DNA from: Baylisascaris procyonis
Lineage: Eukaryota; Nematoda; Chromadorea; Rhabditida; Ascarididae
Length of the DNA: 64,000 bases
Reading direction: 5' to 3'
NCBI GenBank assembly: GCA_037389465.1
Contig: JAZARR010000078.1
Coordinates: forward strand, 1,488,001-1,552,000
Shown: one piece after another, positions 52,201 to 64,000 of the stretch
Layout: the number at the start of each line of letters is the position of its first letter
How positions within the stretch are numbered: the stretch's first letter is position 1
Program-made: the position numbers and the translations under genes
The notes under the pieces: model-generated
Database searches by the model: none
What the model was told of the DNA's origin: nothing
The model's input: only the letters and a program-made list of their open reading frames with translations

Positions 52201-54689
52201 CTAAGCGCCACTACCGCAATTGCTCTGATTCTTTACTTTGCATCTACAACGCTATTACCAGCCATAAAAGAATGACTGCTAATTATTATATGATTTCGGT
52301 TGCGTCTATCGAGTAGATTATGTGCCGTTGTTTGTATTTCACTTTGCGTGTCAATATTAATTTTTTTAAAATTAAATTTGTATTAGAATACTCAAAAGAA
52401 AACGTCAGAAGAAAACCATACGGAAGAAAAATAGAAGCTTTCAGCGATATTTAAAAGAAGAAACTCAATACTTACTTGGGATTATGCACCAAGAAAATTT
52501 CCAATTCAGCATTCATTTTGCAGCAAAGGCCTTCCCTGCAAATACACTTTCTTATATGAAAACCTTATCGAATCAAAAATAATACTACCTAGTAATGAAC
52601 TATTAGGAAATCTATGGCTAACGCATCAATAGTCAACCAAATATACGAACTAAACTTAGTTTAAACTGAACTTAAACTTAGTCTATCACAAACGGAATCA
52701 GAAACGACTTACTAGTTCCCGATACAATATGCTCTTAATAAAACCCCTCTCGATTAAGAACATCAACTCGCGAAAAGCGTATAAAAATCTTCTTCAGAGA
52801 CCATATTTAAACCTCATTCAACTGTCAGTAACGCATACCGTTCGCAGTGAGTCATAAATCAAGATTTATTACAGCAGTAAAAATTGCCCCGTAACCCAAG
52901 AACTATTCCCATTCATCAACGAATGAATGACTGCCACGCATTAGACAATTTTAACACCACCAACGGCCTTTATATAACAACAACATAGCCTATTCACAAT
53001 ATTTAAACGTCCCCCTCCTCTATTCTCCGACCAAAAAAAGGATAATAAATCCCCATTTTAGATGTTTCAATAAGCTAAAACATACACATATTACCTGGTA
53101 GAATACTTACCTAGTATGTTGTTGATTACAATAACTGACCACAGCATGATATCCGGTTGATTCGTTCAGTTTTTCATCCGGTGCATCCGTCACGAAATAT
53201 ATCTGCAGAGGATAGGATAAAATAATACGCATATATACTCGACAAGATGACCAGATTTTGCTAATTTGTCTAATTTCCAAAGGAAGAGTCTAAAAATTCA
53301 GAACTGGCTACCTATTCTTCGCAAAGTTCGAGAATTTCCAATCAAGCAGCTCACTGATGGATATATGCTATACACCTTCATGCACTAAAACTATAGAAAT
53401 TTCGAGAGAATGACATAATCAGGTAAGTAACCTGATTTCCTAGCTAAACCATTTTCTGAACTCACTGGTGTAAGTAAACTAGTTCTTTTGCATACAATGC
53501 TTTGAAACCGAATTCTTTTACACCTTAAAAATTAAAAGCGTACGTAAATTCATACGTTATCAGGAGCAAGTTGAAACCAAGTTTCGACGATATCATTCGC
53601 TCGGCTTTCGTGATATTTTTCGGTTGTCTTTACCACAATAATAACATCGCGCAAATCAACCACTTGACGTAGCTGCATCGAGGAAGCAATCTCCCGGGCG
53701 ACACTCTATATTTAACTTCCACAATATCTACATAGACAATAATATCTACGATAATGTTGCAATTCCATAACTTTCTGTTCACAAATTATATTTCAGCGAT
53801 TGGGTACTCCCAATTCTCGTCATTTTAACGTATACATACAGCTTTGCTTTCTTTAGCAGTATAAGTCGTTAAATGTTTGAATTTTTCGCTTTAAAACCCG
53901 CACACACTTTGTTTCATATATCACTAACCCATAAATGCTGAACTTTTTTTTCAATGCTCATAAATTTTTATGATGAGCCGATTCTAATTGCTCTTTTTTC
54001 ATTCACTCATCCGCAAAACTTTGCTTTTTCTGATTCACAAATATGACATGTGCAGTGCATAGCAGAGAGATTAGATTTTGCGCGTTTCGATGAATTCCTC
54101 CATATTTATTTGGAAATTTCTCTATGCTAATATCAAATTTTTTGCTTTTTTTTTTGCGCTTATTTCGTAACTTCGAAACGGAAACGGGTTCCCATTTCTC
54201 TTAAAAATGAAGATGATAATTACAAATGAGAACGCAGAAAGGTGTCTTTCAATAAATCAAAACTCAGGAACGTCGACAATTGTGATGTAGCATGACATTG
54301 CTTTTATAACCACAAATGCTTTGCTAAAACACAGCATCACATATTTTCACTTTTTACGCAGTGATTTTTGACTTATTTTAATGCACAAATTTTCATTTCC
54401 TCATATTTCAAACTTAACTTTCTGCAGTGAATACAATCGGCTTTCGCATTCATTTCTAATTTCAATATATGAAGGAAAGTCGCATTGAAATGTTTTGAAA
54501 AAACAGCTGCAATACTCGGTAGTTCCTGAATTCGCAAGGGTCTTTTATGCATTCAAAAAATTCAAATAATGAGCGGAAAGAAAAGCGCGATAATATTCAA
54601 GATGGTTCACTTACAGTTGCGAATGAAAGGAGCAGCAGCACTGGGAAGAACATGACGATAAGCAGCAGCAGAGCAGCTCGTCGTCGCAT
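46237..54689 (-). CDS. fng: Fringe, O-fucosylpeptide beta-1,3-N-acetylglucosaminyltransferase (8 exons, 301 aa)
   Basis: Fringe (GT31) adds GlcNAc to O-fucose on EGF repeats of Notch and its ligands in the Golgi, tuning Notch signalling. Exons, 5' to 3': 54689-54615, 53705-53556, 53202-53111, 52535-52476, 50383-50239, 49607-49457, 47746-47652, 46374-46237. They total 906 nt, with all phases matching. Residues 1-25 are a signal anchor (MRRR then LLLLIVMFFPVLLLL), as expected of a type II Golgi enzyme. The catalytic domain follows with a very short stem: DVIIVVKTTEKYHESR (about 43-58), IYFVTDAPDE (76-85), CHFDDDNYVN with the metal-binding DDD at 132-134, WFATGGAGFC (178-187), LPDDVTLGY (214-222), FHSHLE (238-243) and RFRSLHC near the C-terminus. 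There is one N-glycosylation site (NES, 88-90). DDDNYV and FATGGAGFC separate Fringe from the related C1GalT and B3GLCT enzymes. The start is the only ATG before a GTAAGT donor, with a stop upstream in frame. The protein is slightly shorter than insect and vertebrate Fringes, mainly in the stem. Confidence 0.93.
47559..47572. repeat. C14 homopolymer in fng intron 7
   Basis: Fourteen consecutive C on the plus strand (G14 in the fringe transcript), about 80 bp downstream of the fringe exon 7 donor. Long C/G runs are rare in this AT-rich window. Confidence 0.9.
50384..52475. other. fng intron 4 (2.1 kb)
   Basis: This is the intron between fringe exons 4 and 5. Between about 51.4 and 52.0 kb it holds a patch where open, codon-like frames occur on both strands. 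One is a plus-strand exon-like stretch ending CEHK|GTAATT at 51483. No family is recognised. Confidence 0.4.
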
Positions 54690-55973
54690 AAGGTGCCCTG
54701 GTGTCCCACCTCAATCGCCCTCGCCCCCTCGCCAAGCAGTACCGCCTACTTCACCTCAGCACTCTCTGAAATTACTCCCTTGTTCATATCTCGCTTTAAT
54801 GTTACATATATATTATCAACAACGTATACAAGAAACTAAATTGAGGTGGCTTTTTTCAGGAACTTCGAAATGAAGAGGGGAATTTGGGAAAAACTTTCGC
54901 GAGGAAGCAAAGAAACCCAACCAAAACACACTAGTATCAGTTAAGTTCATTGGCGGAGAAGAAACCTCTGGAACTGCAGGAGATTTCATCTTGCACCCAT
55001 TTAGCCAGCCCATTCCTTGCCTCCCACTTTAGAACAGCTCAATGTTTTCAACAAACATGCGCAAGTCTACATAAAAGATAACATTTAAAGAGGAAATTTT
55101 TTTTTCAATTCTTGTCACCTTTGCATAGGTGTGAAATGTTTTCTGAGGAGAAGAAGGGAAAGACAAGCGTCTCAGGGACAGTGCGATTCCCCTATCAAAT
55201 AGGCATGTGGGGAAAAAGTTGCAATAAACTATTGCTTTTACCAGTTTCTGAAGACAAAGACAGTGAACGGCCTGATAGCAATGTCATTATTTTTTTGTTT
55301 GCAAAGTGTGATTAGTGAACAAGAGAGATGGAAGCAAAATTCAATTCAAGGAGAGAATGGAAAATTTGCGTAACAAATCCGGATCACTGCCATGATCTTC
55401 TATGCAGCTCTCTTAATTGCCCATTGGCTATATGAAGGCGTAGGGACGCGCCGCCACAACGAGTAACTTTCGTATTTCCGAAAATGGAAAAGGGACTCGT
55501 ATCTGTTGAACAGGCTGCACTTTGAGCGATGCGCCTCATCACTCATATTTGTGTGTGAAATCAGCTCATGTTGCACTCTCTGATATTATAAGCCAGATGA
55601 TAACTAACCTATCAATCTTTTCGGCTTATTCCAATTAATCCCACCCTACTCTTCTGTTACAGATTAGTGATCTTTCCTATATGACAGAAATGGAAACAAA
55701 TAAATAAATGTATAAAATGTGCAGCGTTTTAATCAATGTATTATGGACTATTGTGCGTGAAAACACCACAAATTTACAAAAATTATGGCCGCAAATTCGA
55801 GCAACCGGCAACAGTGTCGAGCGATATGTCGATTACCATGCATTTATGTATTATACACAACTGTGCGTTGTATATGCAACTATATGTTACATACTGTGTG
55901 TTATATGCTACGGGTACGTCGTCGAAAGAAAAGTTAAGCAGAAGGCGATATCACTGCCAAATAAGGCGTTGAT

Positions 55974-56000
55974 GCCAACCTTGCCAACCTTGCCAACCTA
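55974..56000 (+). repeat. 9-bp tandem repeat, three copies
   Basis: Three head-to-tail copies of gccaacctt (the last ends in a) at the 3' end of the 97-codon open frame, which would encode PTLPTLPT. The open frame is otherwise unrecognised. Confidence 0.85.
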
Positions 56001-56529
56001 ACACTGACAACAAACTTTACAGCTCACTCTCCCATAAAAACATAGCTGTGAAGTTATCATTTGGCACTTTTATCGTAGCGCTACAAATTCGAAGCCTACA
56101 TTGGCCCTAATTATCCACTTGCAAAACCAGCGCAAATATTACTTGTAATTATCCGAGCATAAGTATAGTCGCTTTTATATTATGATGCATCGACACTAAA
56201 AATACCACTGAAAATTATGAAAAATTGTCGTACAAAAAAACGAGTGTGCGATCATACAAAAATGGAATTCGTACTCAAATAGCCTAACTGTGAATCATCA
56301 ATTACAATCGAAACGAGCCAAGAACCTGTTTGTACGACACATATGTCTGTAAGGCAGAATGCCCCAACGAAAACATCTGTAGAAAAGTTTGAGCGAAGAG
56401 TTGTCAGTGAGATGTGAGAAAATGCATATGAATCAGAAACGTGCAAGCAACCCACAAATGCCGAGTCATTCGTATCGGGAATGAGCTCGAAACACCAGAG
56501 GGGCCACAAGAGGCAACCAAGCTCATAGT

Positions 56530-56566
56530 AGAGTGATCAAGTGATCGAAGAGTGATCAAATGACCA
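56530..56566. repeat. Short tandem duplication (about 19 bp, two copies)
   Basis: Two adjacent imperfect copies beginning agagtgatcaa (56530 and 56549), each followed by a further tgaYc word. Confidence 0.6.
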
Positions 56567-57017
56567 AGATCATAGAGCACGTCGCACTTTGAACCGAACA
56601 TTAGTAAGTTATGTAAAAAGTCGAAATGACTGTTGAATTTATGCACAACTAGTCGATCAAAATTAGCGCAAAATAATGCTCAATTTGCAATCGAAAATTC
56701 CTTATAAAAACTTTCTCCTCTGAATTTCTCCTCAGCAAGCTGTTACTATCCATCCGGAAACCTCAGATTCTACTAAGCATCCCTCGGTTAAATAGGATAA
56801 TCGAACAAGTAACGTAGAAGATTTCATGGGCTGCCAATCAGAAATCGACAGTTGTAAAGGTGTGATGTGCGTATCAATGTTCCCCTAGAGGGCTTATCAC
56901 AATAAAGACCATAAAACGATTGACACATGAACGATATGAAGCAATCGCTGGGCAGCAATTAAGTTATGCTCTATTAAAGCATAACGCAGATGACTGCTGA
57001 TTGTTTTGTGCTTGAAA

Positions 57018-57190
57018 CAAACACACGTACATCGCACACATGTCACTTATGCACACGGACACACATACCTCTCGCACATACACTGTCTATACACGCACGC
57101 ATACATATATCGCATACGCACCGCTCACACATACACACACACATAAATCATAGACACAAAATACAAATGTATATGCACGCATGCACATGT
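57018..57190. repeat. Degenerate CA-rich microsatellite
   Basis: About 170 bp of interrupted CA/ACAC and ATAC words (for example cacacatacacacacacata). The open frames reading through it on both strands, rich in His-Thr or Val-Cys, are by-products of the repeat. Confidence 0.85.
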
Positions 57191-57708
57191 GCATGAACGA
57201 GCTGAGGAAACACTAGCTGACGTAAAGATAGATTGAAAACACGAGGAAATTTTGGAATAATTGCACAGCAATAACGTAATGTACAAGAGTGAATTTTTTC
57301 TCTGAGAGAGGAGTAGTTTGCATGGCGCAACGATGCCTATTTTTCTGTCTTTGATATTTTTATCAACAGGAACAACCTCTTTCTGAACCAAAGATCCAAG
57401 CCGTACTATTTCGTAAACATAAAGAGCTCTTTAAGGAAGTGAAAGAAACATGTAAATTTTTGTGTCTCGTATGCACCGTAAAATTAAAACACGTGCAAGT
57501 TGAAGCGAAAAATAGCGAAGGCAAGGTTCTTTAATGAAGAATGAAAGCGTTTAGTATCTGCTGTGAAAGGGAAAAGAGTGAGTTTCCAACACATCCTGAA
57601 AGAAATCGACAAGTGAATCTCTATAATTTACTATGTTGAGCGTATTTTCCTGAGAACGGGAGGAAGGTTGCGAAGAAAACGAGAGAAAGGTCCAAGAAGG
57701 CCGTGCGT

Positions 57709-57738
57709 GGGGGAGGGGGGGGGAGGGGATGGGGAGGG
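57709..57738 (+). other. Strong G-quadruplex motif
   Basis: The plus strand has G5, G9, G4, G4 and G3 runs separated by one or two bases within 30 bp. It lies 3 kb upstream of the fringe start, on the strand opposite to transcription of fringe. Confidence 0.8.
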
Positions 57739-58667
57739 AGAGAAAGCGAAGGAGCAACTCAGAAAGTTTTTTTTTTTCTGAAACCCCTAAACCGGCAATA
57801 CTCGCCTAGAAGAGGATGCGCCAACTATAATATCTATCGCCGCGCAAACAGCCCAAAGTGGCCCATTCGTCAGGGCTTATCATCACATTCGGGCATGACT
57901 AACCACATCGCTGGCAAAAGTTTACAAGCACATCTTTGCGTCGGTGTGATCGTAAATAACGCATGAAAAGTATACAACGTCTGTGTTGTTCGACAAAACG
58001 CAGATCTCAATAGATGATACAATGGTGTCCGCTTCTCCATTAAACACCCTCTACCAAAATTCCACTCTGCGTAACCGCCTAAACAACTTTTAAAAGGAAA
58101 TTATATCGGGTAAAGGAGGACGGTATAAGCGGAAGTAGATAGGTGTAGTCGAAAGCAGAAGTATCTCATACACAAAGAAAGTTATAAAATAAAGTAACGC
58201 TAAATTTACTTACTTGTTGCTGTTATAATTAATGGTTGCATCTCACTTAGACATAGAGCAGCAATGGTGCGACAACACACTTATGACTCATTTATACACT
58301 CAATGTCACAAAGCTGCAAATACAACTAAAGGATTCTGAAGCAGCGTCAGCGTCGACGATGCTTGCATATTTCAGATGCCCCTTGACGTTTTTAAATGAT
58401 TCTCAAAATCTTCCAGGTTCCCTGTTCACAGCCCTACAAATGACCTTGTGCGGCAAAAGCGACAGCATAAAGATATGCAACGGTGATATTCAATTCTTTT
58501 GGCTAATAAAAGCAATGCAAAACTAGCCAACTTATATACTGTCGTTCACGTCACAAAACAGTGATTAAAGCAAAGTAACTTTTATGCAGTTTAAATATAC
58601 TTTGGGAAGACTCTTACGTGAAAATTCTAAAACAACATTAGAACCGAATTATTCTCATATCTCCACT

Positions 58668-58735
58668 ACCTCATCCCTACCTTCCACTTCCACACCTTAA
58701 TCGCTACCTTCTAGTTCCACTTCTACACCTTATCT
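58668..58735. repeat. Degenerate pyrimidine-rich tandem repeat
   Basis: About two copies of a roughly 30-bp unit of the form ctaccttc...ttccacttc...acacctta. Confidence 0.5.
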
Positions 58736-60677
58736 GTTGCCTTACCAATTTGCTTTAATAACCTCTGAACTTTATATATTAATAAGGCAATCAGTTGAAC
58801 TTATTAGTTTAGTTTCCAAGGATGACACTTACAATTTGAGAAATCTGATGAACTGGCAAGAACAAGAAAGAACTGAGAAAAAATTTTCCTTGTATACAAA
58901 GATAGTGCAACTTTATACGATATATTCACCTATTTTGGTAGTGTAAACGACTAGCAGTCAACTGAAAAACATTTTTCCGCTCTTTATTCCGGCCATAATT
59001 TTTCACTCGACGCTTAGGATTTTTAACAATGATAAAATCAAGATTTATTTTTGATCGCTTTCCCCTGAAGGGAAGGAGAGGGGACCAGGAGAAGAAACTG
59101 CCATCGCTCTCGCATGACTTCTGCAGAGAACGCCGTCTGCATATAATTCAATGCATCTATGACCACAGTGGAACTGCCTTCGTGATGACGGCAAATTGGG
59201 AAAGGAGCACATTCCGATCCCATCCCTTCCCCCTCCTTAGCACCTCATAGTCTACTGTAGTCACATAAGCTTCGTATACAACCTAGATGAAACAGAAAAT
59301 ATGGGAGCAATATGTTTATAAAAGTACTCTTGTAATCGCGTTCACCGAGCAAATTTACAGTGCGCTGTAAAGTGGATAATAATGAGAAAATGCAGCAAAC
59401 AGCTAAGCGGGCAATAAAAACGCCAAAAAGTGAGGTGAGAACGATATGGCGGGCGCGATGAGGCATTCAAGCGCAAGCTCACTGATCACCGAGAATGCAA
59501 TACACAAAACATCTGATTAGAAACGGGCAACTTTACCTGACAACGTTAGATTAACAAACTATTCACCAAAGATTCATTCCGGAAACTCATTGAACACTTG
59601 AAAGCTATCAGTTGAAGACATTCGATTAACACAGATCGCGCCTTAATCATTCCTTCCCTTCAACTCGAACCCTCATTGCCACAAAACTAAGTTATCTAGC
59701 GAACGCAAAGCATATTTATTACGCATATTTCGTAATTTTATAACCAACGATATATTCAATTCGATTAATGACTTAACTAGCCGAAAGAGAATAGTGCAAA
59801 CTATTTCGGACGGACTAGCAATATTGCTCTAATAAAGATATTGTTCATTGTTGCTATGCAATTCGTAGGACAATTCCAACGAGTTTACAGGTTACGGAAG
59901 AACACCTATGATTGCAAAACACCTTCATTCACCCCAAAACAGAAAACATTTATCAACAAGTAGGAAAAAACGGAAAAAATTGGGTTGGGACATTCAGAAA
60001 ACATTTTATGCGAATCTAAACACAGAAGTCAGATATTGATGCATTCTGAAACTCACAGGTCATAGAGTTATACTTCAAAGTTGAGTATCATAAAAAACAC
60101 CGTCAATAATATAGATGCCTCATGAAGTGTGACTGACAGACATGAGTCAGCAGATTAGAAACAATGGTCGGCAAATAGAACGGAAGAAACAGTACAAATG
60201 AGGGAGTGGAGCATTATGCGCATAGACTTCTTCGATTGAGAATCGCTGCAGCTACGCCTACGAGCAACTTAGGACTTACTGGTGATGGGACGGACTCTCG
60301 ATTCCTAAGTGCAAAGATGAGTGAAACTAATTGGCATTAACTGCCATAACTGCTGTAATTCTGCTCTTTGAATATCGGACAGTTGACTTACAAAGTTGAA
60401 CGGTATAATGTTTCATTATTTAATAACGGCGAACTCTCGATGCAAACTTTCGAGCGATCGTCCTTGAGGGACTTTCTTGGCAGCTTTATTTTTATTGCTG
60501 AGGAAATGTTTCATAAGACACATGATACAAAACAACTGCAACTTCTAAAATACTCGAGTTTAATGTTATTAAGAGAGGATAATTCCATTAACAAAGAAAA
60601 ATGCCGACCCACTTAAAGGTTCAAACACGCAATTCTATCCTCTTCAACGCGTCATCGACACTACAAAAACAGCTCAC

Positions 60678-60803
60678 CTCGTGGAATAATCGACACGCCG
60701 CGTAAATTGACTGCATCGTTAGGCGTGCTTCAGGCAGCAGCACATTCGCATCGCGATGATGCCCACTGCAATGCCAGGCCATCGTCCTTCCTTCCACATA
60801 CAT
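60678..60803 (-). CDS. Candidate first coding exon, unrecognised
   Basis: An ATG at 60803 opens 42 codons (MAWHCSGHHRDANVLLPEAR is part of it) ending at a strong FHE|GTGAGC donor in phase 0. GC content is clearly above the flanks. It could start an unknown minus-strand gene or be an upstream exon of fringe. Its phase is compatible with direct splicing to fringe exon 2 (53705), which would give a Fringe form without the signal anchor. No family is recognised. Confidence 0.25.
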
Positions 60804-61360
60804 TTATTATCGCTGAGCACCGTTTACCCACTTATGCCATAATATACACTCTGATCGGCCGTGCTAGTCACGTTTGCTTTCTGTCTATAGCTCGTCCATG
60901 TAAATATCAACACAGTGCGCATATATAATTTGGAAACTCTCATACTGAACTGAGTATACTGGATCTGATCTTTTTCAGGATACCATATCTTCTCTTAAGG
61001 GCATCTTCGATTGTTTTCCGAGTTCTGAGAAGAGGTCTTTCAGCCAAAATTATCTTCACTCTTCGCAAGGAAAGCTCTTCTCAAGATAGTCATATATTCC
61101 CGAATGTCTACTACTTAAGCAGTTACGCCACTCTATGATAGAAGATTTGTTTCAACAATAACTCTACCTTGCACAGTACAAAGAAAATACCTAACCGCGA
61201 TTAAGCGATTTCGTGAAGTAATATAAATCGCATGCGAATGTCCTTAAATCAGAGTAAACCGAGTTCTACATAGCTGTCTGCAAGCTTCAAACAGACAATA
61301 GTGCAGAGTACAATTGATTCTACGAGCCTTAAATGCTATCTCAGTCACAGTGATGTGGAA

Positions 61361-62182
61361 CTACTGGAGAGAAAAACTTCTCGATAATCTACAAAAAAAC
61401 TTGGCCTCATCCAAGGAAAGTCCTATCATGAACTCAGCTACGGTATAGACCGCATCTAACGATAAGCACAGTTTATCATCTAGGGCAACCCAAACAGATG
61501 CTAATCGACAAGTAGAAGAAAACAACGCTTGCAATGAAACAACCCTAAAAAGAGACAATGCAATCAGCGCACTGGCCCATTTGGGTAAACACTGATCTAT
61601 TGCGGAATGCGCCCTTCAACACGATCGAGGAATGTCAGAGATGAAAAGAACTCAAGCAAAAAGTGCAGATCAATATCACCAAAATACTGACCGACCGTCT
61701 GCAAGACATCATCTACTGCGGGGATGTGTGATTCAAAAATGTTTGCTCCAGTCGACAACGATAACACATTTTCTGCTAACCATGAAAGAGCTTTCCATGA
61801 GCTTTGGGAATTACCAGAACACCTCAGGACAGTCAGTAGATACAAAGAAATTTGTGTTTTAACAACTTGAACAGCTTTCACTCCGCAGAAAGTGCTGAGA
61901 TCGACTATGAAAAATAAACCGTTGGTATCCTTCAGCTCATACAAACATCGGATAGCATATTTCACGCCAAATGTATGAGTACATGGAATAAAGATGTGAT
62001 ATTTGAGGGTAAAGAAACTGGATATCTTCCGTCGACGTTCCCGTTCACCGTATTGATTGCTGTTCACCGTACGTACACTATCTTCAGGTACCTCAGCTTT
62101 CCTGGTGATAGTGTCCAAACCGCATCCAAATTCAAATACTGTAGGCAATATCCTCAAAGTACGGTGATACGACACGCTCCAT
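61361..62182 (-). pseudogene. Intronless decayed coding relic, unrecognised
   Basis: This is the longest protein-like open stretch in the window outside the three main genes. An ATG at 62182 opens MERVVSPYFEDIAYS. A frameshift then leads to a 190-codon frame (FGCGLDTITRKAEVPEDS; later VDDVLQTVGQYFGDIDL), ending at 61597. A second frameshift near there continues as AIDQCLPKWASALIALSLF and WVALDDKLCLSLDAVY to a stop at 61361. About 270 codons, no introns and two shifts suggest a retrocopied pseudogene or old element gene. I recognise no family and no poly-A tail. Confidence 0.4.
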
Positions 62183-64000
62183 GATAAGTGTACAATAGAA
62201 AAACGAGTGTCTTTTATTTACACGTAACACTGCAGGCAAACATACTACAACTTATAAAAGCGAACTGGGCAACATTTCATTTTTGTAAACATGTTGAGCT
62301 TTATAGATATGTTCAATTTCATCATCTCTAAATTGAAAGAGAGAATGAGGTGCCACCAGAGAATTCTACAACAAAATGAGATTGCTCGTTTGAAAACGGT
62401 TCACTTGTGGTGCTCATATTTCCAAACAATTCTATGTAGAAGGCAATTTTTTTTTTTTTTTTTGAAGGTTCATTGAAATCGAGATCGCGTTTGTATTCAA
62501 ATTTATCTATTGCGAACAAACTCCTCTTCAATTTGAGCGTCACCTAGAGGACAATCCAACGAGGGATGAAACGAAATCCTCTACAAGTAGTTTCTCAGCC
62601 GAAGTAAAAAATTTCCATTTAAAGGCAACTCAGAGGCAGTTAAATCAGCATAAAGTAGGTGTGTATATCAGTATTTAAAATCCGGGCCGTCTTGTCATTT
62701 CCTTTATTAGGATTAGGAAAACAACTTGTGTGGATACGGATGCGACAGCGCAATGGAGCCAAATGAGCAAAAACATGCATAATGCAAAAGAGAAAAACAA
62801 CTATCACGTAAACTATCCCGCATAACCTTATGTCTGAGCCATGACCGACAACAATTAATCCATCCTATCTCCTAACTGCAGTGGGTGTGAATTATATGGC
62901 CCTTGGTCTCCTCTCGATACCTAAGAAGCAAGTTATTCTCAAACTACTTTCCCTTCCACGAGCGTACATCTAGAATAAGAGAGACAGGAAAGAAACCGTC
63001 ATAAATAAATCACCGACGAGTTATTTAAAATAAGTTTTATAAGGAAGTAATCTTATCATGAGCTCTTGGAAGATACACATGTTCTGCAAAAATGCTTACA
63101 GCAACAAGAGATTAAGATCGAAAGAGAAGCAGCTAGGTTCAGCGAGGAAAACATATCGCTATGAAAAGAAGCAACGCTATAATACAGCACATGCTTTCAT
63201 ATCTGAACGCTTAAATCGTAGCACTAAAATGGCAATGCAAAACCTTTACAATAGATATAAGTGATAGGAATAATATAATAGACTTATCACTTTACGATCA
63301 ATCACTGTTTATGTAATAATACATTCTGTTTCGAACATTTAAACGAGCCAAAAAATTCGGTGGTGATGTTAAGAGCGAAATTGCTTTTCTCAGGGATTGT
63401 ATTCACGCTTGAAATGTCAACAAGGAAACATATTTTGCAATGCTTTAATAAATATTTGTTTAATTCCTAGTTTTCTTGTTCAGATTGAACGCTATGCATT
63501 AAAGATGTTTCATTTTTTAGTGCATCTTGTGAAGTAAGTAGGGACGACAGAATTCTTAGGAAAGGATTTTGTCCATCGTCCAACGCTGAGCACTCGCTAC
63601 CCGAACGGAATAAGCCAACACAACAACCCTATAAAAATATTATTCGGAATTTTGAATAATTACATACAACGATGAAGGTGAGTAATGATAAGGTAGTGCA
63701 GCTTATGAAAGAGGTCAATAATTGAGTTATTCTCACATTCTCAGCATTTTTTTTTTTTTTTTGTATCACGTTGAATTACCATGGAGTAAGCAGAAATGTG
63801 CAAAAAATCACGACACAATAATCAATGGTCATTTTGGCCTCCAACAGTGCGTTATCCTAGACCATCACATGAGAAAGTGGTCGTATTTACAGTTACATTG
63901 TTAAAAATGTATAATCTCATGAAAGTGTGGGAAGATTGTTGTAAAATTTTTTGAAAATGGAAAAGCCAACCTTCCAAAGGATGTGAAATTCGCCATTATT
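62183..64000. other. No gene recognised
   Basis: AT-rich sequence with poly-T runs (about 62448-62463 and 63747-63762) and short random frames on both strands. Confidence 0.4.

Larger units (their letters stand above)
54690..60677. other. fringe upstream region, no gene recognised
   Basis: This region contains the presumed fringe promoter, a 97-codon plus-strand open frame at 55708-56001 with no recognised family, several simple repeats (annotated separately) and a pyrimidine-rich degenerate repeat at about 58650-58740. Nothing else is supported. Confidence 0.4.

Noticed and set aside
58655..58680. let-7-like seed tgaggtagt on the minus strand
   Set aside because: Only the seed matches. The rest diverges and no hairpin partner is present. 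It sits in a pyrimidine-rich repeat.

Overview
The window is animal nuclear DNA: AT-rich, with short coding exons (34 to 300 bp), long introns, and 3' splice sites of the extended T-rich type (ttttcag, gtttcag, ttgcag). I found no bacterial operons, rRNA, tRNA or CRISPR arrays. The splice-site style, the low GC content and the unorthodox aquaporin suggest an invertebrate, most likely a non-Caenorhabditis nematode with large introns (ascarid-like). That placement is inference.

Three genes can be rebuilt exon by exon with consistent splice sites and reading phase. All lie on the minus strand, so they read right to left. (1) 46.2-54.7 kb: a complete eight-exon Fringe glycosyltransferase of 301 residues with an N-terminal signal anchor, DDDNYVN, FATGGAGFC and LPDDVT. 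(2) 33.9-38.2 kb: a six-exon aquaporin, 257 residues without its first exon, with SPA and NPL in place of the two NPA boxes. (3) 0.3-13.3 kb: a complete fifteen-exon GW182/TNRC6 protein of 894 residues, the scaffold of microRNA silencing, with Trp-rich N-terminal cassettes, a Leu/Gln-rich helical segment, an EFVPGKKW...EDPNATPGN block and a C-terminal RRM.

Between Fringe and the aquaporin, at 38.6-40.0 kb and perhaps up to 44.7 kb, there is a probable small gene with an Ig-like C-terminal exon. Its stop codon lies only 387 bp before the first aquaporin exon found. A decayed non-LTR retrotransposon reverse transcriptase lies on the plus strand at about 40.7-41.1 kb.

The 20 kb between the aquaporin and GW182 holds no recognised gene. 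It contains two weaker plus-strand exon pairs with good splice sites (18.3-20.4 kb and 22.6-23.2 kb), a CpG-rich promoter-like island at 19.2-19.5 kb, a three-copy inverted/direct 17-mer at 29.2 kb and a G-quadruplex motif at 25.8 kb. Right of Fringe are an isolated candidate first exon (60.7 kb), a degenerate CA-repeat tract, a strong G-quadruplex motif (57.7 kb) and an intronless, frameshifted coding relic (61.4-62.2 kb).

The three firm genes do not form one pathway. Fringe would modify Notch-type receptors in the Golgi, GW182 would act with Argonaute in the cytoplasm, and the aquaporin is a membrane channel.
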